64,000 bases of DNA from positions 1 through 64,000 of the forward strand of contig JAPPHZ010000009.1 in NCBI GenBank assembly GCA_028820935.1, written 5' to 3'. This stretch comes from a bacterium. GTDB taxonomy: Bacteria; Actinomycetota; Acidimicrobiia; Spongiisociales; Spongiisociaceae. A model generated the notes under the pieces. That model did not search any database. It was not told where the DNA came from and saw nothing but the letters and a program-made list of their open reading frames with translations. This document shows, one piece after another, positions 16,819 through 24,031 of the stretch (positions are counted from its first letter, which is position 1; each line of letters begins with the position of its first letter). Position numbers and translations under genes: made by a program.

Positions 16819-16953
16819 CAATGGTCTGTCTTGAGATGTGGCCAGTGGCCGGTGAGATACCTGGAGGTAGTCAAGTTCAGTCAGTACCTCAACCCCGTTG
16901 GGTCGTACGTCTCAGTCCCGGTACACCATCTACTGACCAACGACTACTTGGAG

Positions 16954-18084
16954 CTATTCGTCTGAAGCGCTGGTCGGGATCATGCCGATCCAGGCGCCCA
17001 GCACGGCTCGACCGACGGAAGCCGCCGCCGCTCTGCCCGGCCCGCCCGCGCCGGGCCCGTCCGGATAGACGACCACCGCCACCACGATGGTGGGGCGGGT
17101 CGCGGGCCAGACGCCGAAGAACCACCCGGCCGGCTCGCCCGCACCGGTCTCGGTAACTCCCGAGTTGCCGACAGCCTCCGGCGGGCGGTCCTGCGAGGCG
17201 CCGCCGACCACCAGTGGGCGGCTCTCTCCGTAGAGCGACAGGGCTGCTTCGTAGCCGAAGGTATCGGCCATGGGTTCCGGGTCCGCTCGCGAGACCTGAT
17301 TGGAGTCGGCGTCGAACACCCGAGCGGTGACGTGCGGGCGCATAATCAGCCCGTCCTGCCCGGCGCCGGCCACCCGCGTGGCGATACCCAGCGCCGAAAG
17401 CGGATCCATCTCGTCGAGAGTGATCGTTCCCTCAGAGGTGAGGAGTCTGGGCAATGACCCTGCGATGGCCCGGTTGTCGAGGGGGCCGTCGGTGCTTTCC
17501 GTCAGGGCGTCCCACACCACCGCGGCGTTCGTTCCGACCAGGGAATTGGGATTGAATGACGGCGAGCTGACCATCGCCAGTACCTGACCGGTGGCAGGAT
17601 CCAGGGCAACCACCGCTCCCCGCCGATCACCCAGGGCTCGGGCGGCGGTCGCTTGAAGCTCGTGGTACAGCGTCAGCTGGATCGAACGGGGTCGCAGGTC
17701 GTCTCCGAGCAGCGCGTTGAGGATCCCCGAAGTCGTCAGGTCACGGCGCGACCTGAGAAGCGAGGCGTGGGCGGCCTCCACGCCCCGGTCCCCGAACAGC
17801 GCCGACGAGAAGCCGACTACGTGCGCGTATACCGACCCGTACAGGTACTCGCGCCGGTACGCGCCGGGATCGAGAGGATCGGGCACCGATCTGGCCAGCA
17901 CCACCGAGTCCGCGGAGAGGATCTCGCCGCGTTCCCGACCCGACCTGGTCAGCTCCACGCGCGGATTCCGCTGGTTCTGGCGCAGCCTGTCGGCGGCGAT
18001 GGCCTGCCAGTAGGTGAGGTCCACCACGAGAACCAGGAAGAGGACACCGAGAAGCAGGACCACCCGGCGGATCGGGCCGTTCAT
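16954..18084 (-). CDS. PbpA-like transpeptidase homologue, catalytically degenerate
   Basis: A 376-residue homologue of mycobacterial PbpA (which has about 490). It has an N-terminal membrane anchor (residues 7-24), a recognisable PBP dimerisation part (NPRVELTRSGRERGEILS) and the start of the transpeptidase fold (GAVVALDPATGQVLAMVSSPSFNPN). After NRAIAG at about 204-209 the expected PPGSTFK segment, with the SxxK nucleophile, and roughly 100 further residues including SxN are missing; the sequence resumes at IMRPHV. The KTG triad of strand beta-3 is N307-S308-G309. The frame is intact and the flanking parts are well preserved, so this looks like a retained pseudoenzyme rather than recent decay. 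It overlaps the rodA-like gene by 4 bp and probably partners with it. Confidence 0.85.
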   Translation of the reverse strand: MNGPIRRVVLLLGVLFLVLVVDLTYWQAIAADRLRQNQRNPRVELTRSGRERGEILSADSVVLARSVPDPLDPGAYRREYLYGSVYAHVVGFSSALFGDRGVEAAHASLLRSRRDLTTSGILNALLGDDLRPRSIQLTLYHELQATAARALGDRRGAVVALDPATGQVLAMVSSPSFNPNSLVGTNAAVVWDALTESTDGPLDNRAIAGSLPRLLTSEGTITLDEMDPLSALGIATRVAGAGQDGLIMRPHVTARVFDADSNQVSRADPEPMADTFGYEAALSLYGESRPLVVGGASQDRPPEAVGNSGVTETGAGEPAGWFFGVWPATRPTIVVAVVVYPDGPGAGGPGRAAAASVGRAVLGAWIGMIPTSASDE

Positions 18085-19367
18085 ACCCGTTCCTCATGAC
18101 TGACGCGGGCCAGCACGGCGAGAATGACGAAGCCGGCCATCGTCAAGGACACCCCGTACGACAGGAAAGGAATCGGCATGGCGGTACCGGGCAGGAGCCC
18201 CACCACCCCGGCCACGGACATCGCCGCCTGTCCACCAAGGAGCAGCGACAGCCCGCCCGCGAGGAGTTTGTGGAACACTTCCCTGGCCCGCAACGCGATA
18301 CCGAACCCGGTGACCACCATCAGGGCGTAAGCGGCCAGCACCACCACGGTCCCTGCGAGGCCCATCTCCTCGCCGACGGCCGCGAACACCAGGCTGGTGG
18401 TCGACTCCGGTATCAGGTCGGGGTCGCCAAGACCGAAACCCGTACCCGAAAGGCTGCCCGCCGCCAGCCCGAACAGGCCCTCGGCGAGCCGGTTACCCGG
18501 ACCCTCCGGTTGGGTCCATGGATCCGTCCATACCGTTATCCGGCTCTGGAGACCCTCCGACAGCCAGGGGCCGGCAACCAGCCAGAGGACGCCGGCGCCG
18601 AGCCCGCCAACCAGATAGGCGGACCGGTTGGTTGCCATGTAAGCCATCACGCAGAACATCCCCACCACGATCATGGCCGTTCCGGAATCCCGGACGGCGA
18701 TGCTGATCAGGACGACCCCCAGCAGGAGGATCGACTGCCAGACCGTCGTGACCCGGGCCGGGCGGAGCGGGGCTGTGTACCGACCCCCGGCGGAGAAGAA
18801 AGCCTGCCGCTCGGCCAGGAGGATGGCGAAGAGGGCCACCATCACCAACTTGACGATCTCGCCGGGGTTGAGAACCACCGCAGGAGCCGACCTCCACGCC
18901 ACCCAGGTCGTCCCACCATCCACGCCCAGGGAAGGGACCGCGACCAGCCCGGCCGCGAGGGCCAGGAGAGGCCACCAACCACCGCCCCGATGGCCCAGAC
19001 CCTTCTCCGAGACGGCGTAGAGCCAGAGGGCGGACATGGTGGCGCTGAGCAGCAACCACCAGCCATGAAGGCCCGCCAGGTTCTCGTCCAAGCGATAGAT
19101 CGTGACGAAACCCACCGCTGCGAGGATGGAAGCGGTGGGAATCAGGAGGGGGGTGGCGTCCGGCGCCCAGGCTCGCATCGCCACGAGGAGCAACCCGAAC
19201 GCCACGGCCAGCACCAGGAACGCCGCCAGTGCCGGCATGGCCCGGACCTCCTCCCGGGCCAGGTTGACGAGCACGACTCCGAAGGCGGCCAGGCCACCTG
19301 ACCCGCAGACGAATACGACTTCCGCCGGCCGGCTCATCGAGTCGGGCCGTCCGGACGTCCGCGCCAT
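18081..19367 (-). CDS. SEDS-family RodA/FtsW-like membrane protein with altered active site
   Basis: A 428-residue polytopic protein of the shape, elongation, division and sporulation family, with about ten to twelve membrane helices. E170 and K173 (NPGEIVK) and D227 (RDSGTA) match conserved residues of RodA. However, in the extracellular loop where E. coli RodA has PERHTDF, with catalytic D262, this protein reads PESTTSL, placing S325 at the catalytic position. The usual SYGGSS near the C terminus is SYGVSL, and the conserved glutamines after the DP motif are also changed. Active SEDS proteins polymerise lipid II into glycan strands, and this one probably cannot. Position in the cluster and the 4-bp overlap with the equally degenerate PbpA-like gene indicate a paired function. 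Confidence 0.85.
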   Translation of the reverse strand: MARTSGRPDSMSRPAEVVFVCGSGGLAAFGVVLVNLAREEVRAMPALAAFLVLAVAFGLLLVAMRAWAPDATPLLIPTASILAAVGFVTIYRLDENLAGLHGWWLLLSATMSALWLYAVSEKGLGHRGGGWWPLLALAAGLVAVPSLGVDGGTTWVAWRSAPAVVLNPGEIVKLVMVALFAILLAERQAFFSAGGRYTAPLRPARVTTVWQSILLLGVVLISIAVRDSGTAMIVVGMFCVMAYMATNRSAYLVGGLGAGVLWLVAGPWLSEGLQSRITVWTDPWTQPEGPGNRLAEGLFGLAAGSLSGTGFGLGDPDLIPESTTSLVFAAVGEEMGLAGTVVVLAAYALMVVTGFGIALRAREVFHKLLAGGLSLLLGGQAAMSVAGVVGLLPGTAMPIPFLSYGVSLTMAGFVILAVLARVSHEERV

Positions 19368-19404
19368 GCCCCACGGACCATCGGGAGCGGACGGGGTGAC
19401 CCCT

Positions 19405-20130
19405 TCAATCCCCGCTCGCTTCGTCCTCTGCGATCGCCACCACGATTACGGACACGTTGTCCACCCCTCCCGACCGGTTGGCGGCTTCGATCAGCGCCCA
19501 CACCGCCTCCGATGGCGCCCCACTCTCCAGGATGCCGGCGATCCGATCATCTCTGACCATCGATGTGAGACCGTCGGAGCACACCAGCAGGCGGTCACCT
19601 GCCGAGACCTTCAGTCGAACTCTGTCAACCTCCAGGCCAGGCTCGAATCCCAGTGCCCTCGTGAGGACGGACCGCTCGGGATGGTGGCGCGCCTGTTCCT
19701 GGGAAAGCCGTCCGGCATCGACCTCTTCCTGAACGAAGGTGTGGTCGATCGTGAGCTGCTTGAAGCGTCCGGCATGCCACCGGTAGGCGCGGCTATCCCC
19801 GACGTGCCCGAGGGTGACCTCGCCGTCAGGACGCAGTTCGGCGACCGTGAGCGTGGTGCCCATTCCGGCCAGCCGGGGATCCCCGAAAACCCTGGCCAGG
19901 ATGGCATCGTTGGCCGCCCGCACCTGATCCTCAGGTGTTCCGGCGGTCTCGACCACCGCCTTGATGGCCACGCTGCTGGCCACCTCCCCGCCGTGATGGC
20001 CCCCCATCCCGTCCGCGACCGCCACCAACAGCGAGCCGGATGTCCGACCGTCATGCTCCGGATGGATCGAGTCCTCGTTGTTGGGACGCTTGCGGCCCGT
20101 GTCGGTTCCGGCCGCCCAGACGAACCTCAC
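19405..20130 (-). CDS. pstP: PP2C-type protein serine/threonine phosphatase
   Basis: A 241-residue metal-dependent phosphatase with all PP2C motifs: NNED, VADGMGGHHGGEVAS, GDSRAYRW, CSDGLTSMV and GGVDNVSVIVV. These hold the two metal-binding aspartate clusters. It should dephosphorylate PknB and its substrates. Unlike mycobacterial PstP it ends after the catalytic domain and has no membrane helix or extracellular part, so it is probably cytosolic. It overlaps fhaB by 4 bp and lies 37 bp before the rodA-like gene. Confidence 0.92.
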   Translation of the reverse strand: MRFVWAAGTDTGRKRPNNEDSIHPEHDGRTSGSLLVAVADGMGGHHGGEVASSVAIKAVVETAGTPEDQVRAANDAILARVFGDPRLAGMGTTLTVAELRPDGEVTLGHVGDSRAYRWHAGRFKQLTIDHTFVQEEVDAGRLSQEQARHHPERSVLTRALGFEPGLEVDRVRLKVSAGDRLLVCSDGLTSMVRDDRIAGILESGAPSEAVWALIEAANRSGGVDNVSVIVVAIAEDEASGD

Positions 20131-20540
20131 TTCACCTCCAGCACGGTCTTGCCGATCTGGATGGAGTCGCCCCGGCTCAGCGCCACCACCGCGATCACCC
20201 GCTTCCCGTTCACGTAGGTACCGCTGGTGCTACCCAGGTCCTCCAGTGTGAGCGACTCCTCCTCGGGATCCAGGCGGGCATGGAGATCCGACGCGTAGGC
20301 GTCGTCGATGAGTACGTCCGCCTCGCTGCCGCTTCCCAGCACGATCGGGCGACGGACATCGAATTCCAATCCGCTCTGGGTATCGCTCCTGACCACGGTG
20401 AGCCCGGTACCGGGACCGCTCAGGACCCTCCAGGGCTTGGCGCCGACATGCTCGGCCACCGCGGTGGCCACCCGCCACACCAGCAGGTAGACGATGGCCA
20501 CGAAGATGAACTTCAAAGCGACCAGGATCGCCGCGGGCAT
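20127..20540 (-). CDS. fhaB: FHA-domain membrane protein FhaB
   Basis: A 137-residue protein with one N-terminal membrane helix (about residues 5-25) and a C-terminal forkhead-associated domain holding the GSGSEADVLIDD...S..HARL pattern and LGSTSGTYVNGKR. FHA domains bind phosphothreonine, here probably made by PknB. Mycobacterial FhaB (FipA) links the kinase to division. It is the first gene of the cluster as read on the minus strand. A 103-bp inverted-repeat element begins two bases upstream of its ATG, so promoter and ribosome-binding context may have been replaced by that insertion. No fhaA is seen upstream. Confidence 0.9.
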   Translation of the reverse strand: MPAAILVALKFIFVAIVYLLVWRVATAVAEHVGAKPWRVLSGPGTGLTVVRSDTQSGLEFDVRRPIVLGSGSEADVLIDDAYASDLHARLDPEEESLTLEDLGSTSGTYVNGKRVIAVVALSRGDSIQIGKTVLEVK

Positions 20541-20541
20541 C

Positions 20542-20644
20542 AGGAGGGTGCTGAAAAAGACGGGGATGGATCGGTTCGCGATCCCTTGACCTGGTGCTTC
20601 ATTGTCGGCTATCTGGCCAACTGGACATTTTTCAGTACCCTCCT
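20542..20644. repeat. 103-bp MITE-like element with 17-bp terminal inverted repeats, copy 1
   Basis: Starts with AGGAGGGTGCTGAAAAA and ends with TTTTTCAGTACCCTCCT; the two ends match as inverted repeats with one mismatch. A homologous 102-bp copy lies at 27483, sharing TTGACCTGG and GGCCAACTGGACA in the interior. It has no coding capacity. The ends suggest a non-autonomous derivative of an insertion sequence; I cannot name the parent. It abuts the fhaB start codon. Confidence 0.82.
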
Positions 20645-21080
20645 ATGAAACCATCCTCAGACGGCGCTCGACCACGCCGACGGGTGCCCGCGCCATCCGT
20701 GCCTCAGCATCCTCGGGGTCGCGCGCCGGTGCCACGCCGGTCAGTCTACGGCACCGGACAATCGCGCTCACCGGTAGCTCCCAACCCCCGTGAACGTGGC
20801 GCGCCGCCGGTACCTAGCCCTGATTATTCCTGTTCCCAGCACACCAATGCGGATCAGGCCACTTCAACCACATGGTTTGCACAAGCTGCCACCCTTCACC
20901 CTGCGGCTGATTCCGCACCGACCGGAAGAAGGGCTGTCAGACGGCCAAAACCCCAGGCCAAGGAGTATGGAGCATCCATTCTCGTCACCGGGACAAACCC
21001 CCACCATGAATAATCGGGGCTACGGCATGGAGCCGGGTTGTGGATCGTAGGCTGGTTGGGCACAATCGCGACCAGCGAGC
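20645..21080. other. Gap without recognisable gene
   Basis: About 430 bp between the MITE-like element and the PGDH-like gene. Open frames here are short and resemble nothing I know. It presumably holds the diverging promoters of fhaB, unless those lie in the element, and of the serA-like gene. A decayed fhaA was looked for on the minus strand, but no FHA motif is visible. Confidence 0.5.
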
Positions 21081-21095
21081 AGGGGAGTGGAGAAA

Positions 21096-22052
21096 GTGCC
21101 CGCAGGAACCCGACCCGTAGTGGTGATCGCCGAGGTGCTGGCGGCTAGTTGCGCGGAGTACCTGCGAGACACCTGCGAAGTGGTGGAGGCGGCCGGGGAG
21201 CCCAGGTCCCAACTCTTGGGCATGCTCTCGGACGCCGAGGGGTTGGTGGTCCGCAGCGGCACCAGGGTCGACCGGGAGCTCCTGGAGGCCGCTCCCCGGT
21301 TGCGCGTGGTCGGCCGGGCCGGCGTAGGCGTGGACAACATCGATCTCGACGAGGCCACCCGCCGCGGCATCCTGGTGGCCAACGCTCCACTAGCCAACAG
21401 CGTCTCGGCTGCTGAGCATGCCTTCGGGCTGATGCTCTCCCAGGCCCGCAACATCGCCCGGGCCGATGCCACCATCCGGGCCGGCAGGTGGGACCGGGCG
21501 GCCTTCCGCGGGGTGGAGCTCCACGGCAAGGTCCTAGGCCTGGTGGGTCTGGGCAGGATCGGTGCGCTGGTGGCGCATCGGGCTCTGGCGTTCGGGATGA
21601 GCGTGCTGGCCTACGATCCCTACATCACCGCGGACCAGGCCCGGCAGGCGGGAGGCGAGCTCCGGGACCTCGACTCGCTGTTGGCGGAGTCGGACTTCAT
21701 CTCCCTCCACCTCCCGAGGACCCCGGAGACCGAGAACCTGCTCGACGCAGTCGCCTTCGGCAAGGTCAAGCCGGGAGTGCGGATCGTCAACGCCTCCCGC
21801 GGCGGGATCATCGATGAGGATGCCCTGGCTGCGGCGATCCGCTCGGGACGGGTAGCCGGCGCGGCGCTGGACGTCTTCGCGACCGAGCCCCTGGTCGGCG
21901 GGCCGCTCGTCGAGCTTCCCCAGGTGGTGCTCACCCCCCACCTGGGAGCATCCACGGCCGAGGCCCAGGACAAGGCAGGTCTGCACATCGCCGAGTCGGT
22001 GGTGGCCGGGCTGATGGGCGAGCCGGTTCCTGCCGCCGTCAACCGGGTCTGA
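21096..22052 (+). CDS. D-3-phosphoglycerate dehydrogenase-like NAD-dependent 2-hydroxyacid dehydrogenase, short form
   Basis: A 318-residue protein with the catalytic and nucleotide domains of SerA: VVGRAGVGVDNID, GLVGLGRIGALVA (NAD site), RIVNASRGGIIDE with the substrate Arg in the usual helix, and LTPHLGAST with the catalytic His. It stops at PVPAAVNRV, the point where full-length actinobacterial SerA enters its ASB and ACT regulatory domains (about 200 residues missing). It should therefore lack serine feedback control, if it is a phosphoglycerate dehydrogenase at all. GTG 21096 is chosen because AGGGGAG lies 8-9 bp before it; GTG 21087 is the alternative. It precedes argC with the ArgR boxes in between. 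Confidence 0.82.
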   Translation: MPAGTRPVVVIAEVLAASCAEYLRDTCEVVEAAGEPRSQLLGMLSDAEGLVVRSGTRVDRELLEAAPRLRVVGRAGVGVDNIDLDEATRRGILVANAPLANSVSAAEHAFGLMLSQARNIARADATIRAGRWDRAAFRGVELHGKVLGLVGLGRIGALVAHRALAFGMSVLAYDPYITADQARQAGGELRDLDSLLAESDFISLHLPRTPETENLLDAVAFGKVKPGVRIVNASRGGIIDEDALAAAIRSGRVAGAALDVFATEPLVGGPLVELPQVVLTPHLGASTAEAQDKAGLHIAESVVAGLMGEPVPAAVNRV

Positions 22053-22071
22053 TCGCTCCGCCCTCCCGGAC

Positions 22072-22106
22072 TGTATTCTTATGCATCTTTTATGTATAAT
22101 CATGCA
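22072..22106 (+). promoter_or_regulatory. Tandem ArgR operator and promoter of argCBD
   Basis: Two ARG-box-like palindromes, TGTATTCTTATGCA (22072-22085) and TGTATAATCATGCA (22093-22106), lie 21 bp apart, the two-turn spacing expected for hexameric ArgR. The second contains a perfect -10 element TATAAT (22095-22100), so ArgR would sit on the promoter. ATG 22110 is just downstream, making the argC message leaderless. The same motif precedes argR in this window. Confidence 0.8.
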
Positions 22107-22109
22107 GTC

Positions 22110-23129
22110 ATGACAGCCAAGGTCGCGGTACTAGGCGCCTCCGGGTACGCCGGGGGCGAACTCATCCGGCTGGTGGACGACCATCCGGAGTTTGAGATCG
22201 CCTACCTCGGCGCGCATAGCCGGGCCGGATCCCGGCTGGGCGACGTCCATCCGCACCTTGGCGGCGCCGCCCGCCGGTTGGAGCCGATCCGCGCCGACCT
22301 CCCGGACCGGATCGACCTCGCCTTCCTCGCCCTACCGCACGGCTCGTCATGGGAGCCGGCCCATCTCCTGGCCGAGGCCGGGGTGGCGGTGTTCGATCTG
22401 GGGAGCGACTACCGGATGGACACGCCCGAGCGATACGAGGCCGCCTACGGGAGTCCTCACCCCCTTCCCGCCGAGTTGCCCGCCTGGCTGTACGGGCTGC
22501 CCGAGCTGTTCGGCGACACCCTTCCCGGCGCTCGCCGGGTGGCGGTCCCCGGCTGCTACCCGACCTCGGCGCTGCTGGGCCTGGCCCCACTCCTATCCGC
22601 CGGCCTGATCTCAGGTCCGATTGTGGTGGACTCCATGTCCGGGGTTACCGGAGCGGGGCGCGGGCTGAAGGCCGGGCTCCTTTACGGAGCGGTGGATGAA
22701 AGTGTCAAGGCGTACGGAGTGACCACCCACCGCCACCGGCCCGAGATCGAGATGGGGTTAGAAGGCGTCACCGGCGTCCCCGAGTCGGTGCAATTCACCC
22801 CCCATCTGGTACCCATGCAGCGGGGCATTCTCTCCACCTGTTCAGCCACGCTCACCCGGGCCGGGGAGGTCGACTCGACCCTCCGGGACGCCTATGACAG
22901 CTCCAGTTTCGTGGACGTGCTCGACATACCACCCCAGACCCGGTGGGTCGTGGGCTCCAACCGCGCCCTCATCTACGCAGCAGAGGACGAGCCCACCGGA
23001 CGCGCCATCATTACCGTCGCGATCGACAACCTCGGGAAGGGCGCCGCCGGCCAGGCCGTCCAGTGCGCCAACCTCGCCCTGGGGCTGCCCGAGGCAAGCG
23101 GACTGACCGCGGTCGGGTGGTTGCCGTGA
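22110..23129 (+). CDS. argC: N-acetyl-gamma-glutamyl-phosphate reductase
   Basis: A 339-residue enzyme that reduces N-acetylglutamyl phosphate to the semialdehyde with NADPH, the third step of arginine synthesis. The N-terminal GASGYAGGELIRL binds NADP, the catalytic cysteine is C149 in VPGCYPTSALL, and HRHRPEI and SMSGVTGAGR are typical. ATG 22110 is preferred over ATG 22092, since the latter lies within the operator. It overlaps argB by 4 bp. Confidence 0.95.
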   Translation: MTAKVAVLGASGYAGGELIRLVDDHPEFEIAYLGAHSRAGSRLGDVHPHLGGAARRLEPIRADLPDRIDLAFLALPHGSSWEPAHLLAEAGVAVFDLGSDYRMDTPERYEAAYGSPHPLPAELPAWLYGLPELFGDTLPGARRVAVPGCYPTSALLGLAPLLSAGLISGPIVVDSMSGVTGAGRGLKAGLLYGAVDESVKAYGVTTHRHRPEIEMGLEGVTGVPESVQFTPHLVPMQRGILSTCSATLTRAGEVDSTLRDAYDSSSFVDVLDIPPQTRWVVGSNRALIYAAEDEPTGRAIITVAIDNLGKGAAGQAVQCANLALGLPEASGLTAVGWLP

Positions 23130-24031
23130 CGACCGGCCACACAGCTCCCACCCCGCACCGCTCGCGCATCGCCTCCGCCATGGCCAAGGCCAAGGTCCTC
23201 ACCGAAGCCATGCCGTACATCCGGCAGTTCGCCGGCAAGACGCTGGTCATCAAGTACGGCGGCTCGGCGATGGTGGACGACACCCTCCGGTCGAGCTTCG
23301 CCCGCGACATCACCCTGCTGGGGCTGCTGGGCCTCCGGCCTGTGGTGGTCCACGGCGGCGGCCCTCATATCTCCAGAGCAATGGCTCGCGCGGGGATAGA
23401 GCCTCGCTGGGTGGACGGCCTGCGGGTCACCGACGAGAAGACTCTCGGCGTCGTCCGGGCGACGCTGGGGCTCGAGATCAACCCCGACATCGTCAGGCTG
23501 TTGGAAGATCACGGCGCCGATGCGAAGGGGTTCAGCGACCTCGGCAGCGACCTGCTGGTCGCTCGCCAACTCCATGCCGACCTGGGCTTCGTGGGTAAGG
23601 TCGTGGGCGTGAACACCGGCCCGATCCGCGGCCTGCTGAACCAGGGCGTGGTGCCCGTGCTGGCACCCCTGGCGCGCGGCAGTGACGGACACGACTACAA
23701 CATCAACGCGGATACCGCGGCCGGTGCGCTGGCCGCGGCGCTGGGAGCCCGCAAGCTCATCTACCTAACGGATGTCGAGGGGCTGTACCGGGACCTCGAT
23801 GACGAGGACAGCCTGATCGAGGCCATGTTCCTGGACGAACTACGGGAACTGTTGGGGAACGGTAGTGTCTCGGCCGGGATGCTCCCCAAGCTCAGGTCGT
23901 GTATCAGGGCACTGGAGGACGGCGTGCCCCAGGCCCACATACTCGACGGCCGGATCCAGCACGCCGTCCTCCTCGAAGTATTCACCCCGGAAGGAATCGG
24001 AACGATGATCACACCTGGAGGCAAATCGTGA
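23126..24031 (+). CDS. argB: Acetylglutamate kinase
   Basis: A 301-residue amino-acid kinase. KYGGSAMVD near residue 45 binds ATP, VVHGGGPHIS binds acetylglutamate, and NINADTAAGALA lies near the C-terminal half. It phosphorylates N-acetylglutamate. The N-terminal extension of about 20 residues ahead of MAKAKVL is compatible with arginine-sensitive, hexameric forms. GTG 23126 overlaps the argC stop by 4 bp. argJ, usually between argC and argB in actinobacteria, is absent here. Confidence 0.95.
   Translation: MTTGHTAPTPHRSRIASAMAKAKVLTEAMPYIRQFAGKTLVIKYGGSAMVDDTLRSSFARDITLLGLLGLRPVVVHGGGPHISRAMARAGIEPRWVDGLRVTDEKTLGVVRATLGLEINPDIVRLLEDHGADAKGFSDLGSDLLVARQLHADLGFVGKVVGVNTGPIRGLLNQGVVPVLAPLARGSDGHDYNINADTAAGALAAALGARKLIYLTDVEGLYRDLDDEDSLIEAMFLDELRELLGNGSVSAGMLPKLRSCIRALEDGVPQAHILDGRIQHAVLLEVFTPEGIGTMITPGGKS

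Noticed and set aside
16954-18084. Frameshift or sequencing error as the cause of the missing PBP active site
   Set aside because: No other frame in the region encodes an SxxK-containing segment, and about 100 residues are absent without loss of frame; KTG is also replaced far from the deletion.
18096-19301. A 401-codon plus-strand frame opposite the rodA-like gene
   Set aside because: The composition (Gln, His, Arg and Gly-rich, no hydrophobic core) is typical of antisense of a membrane protein gene.
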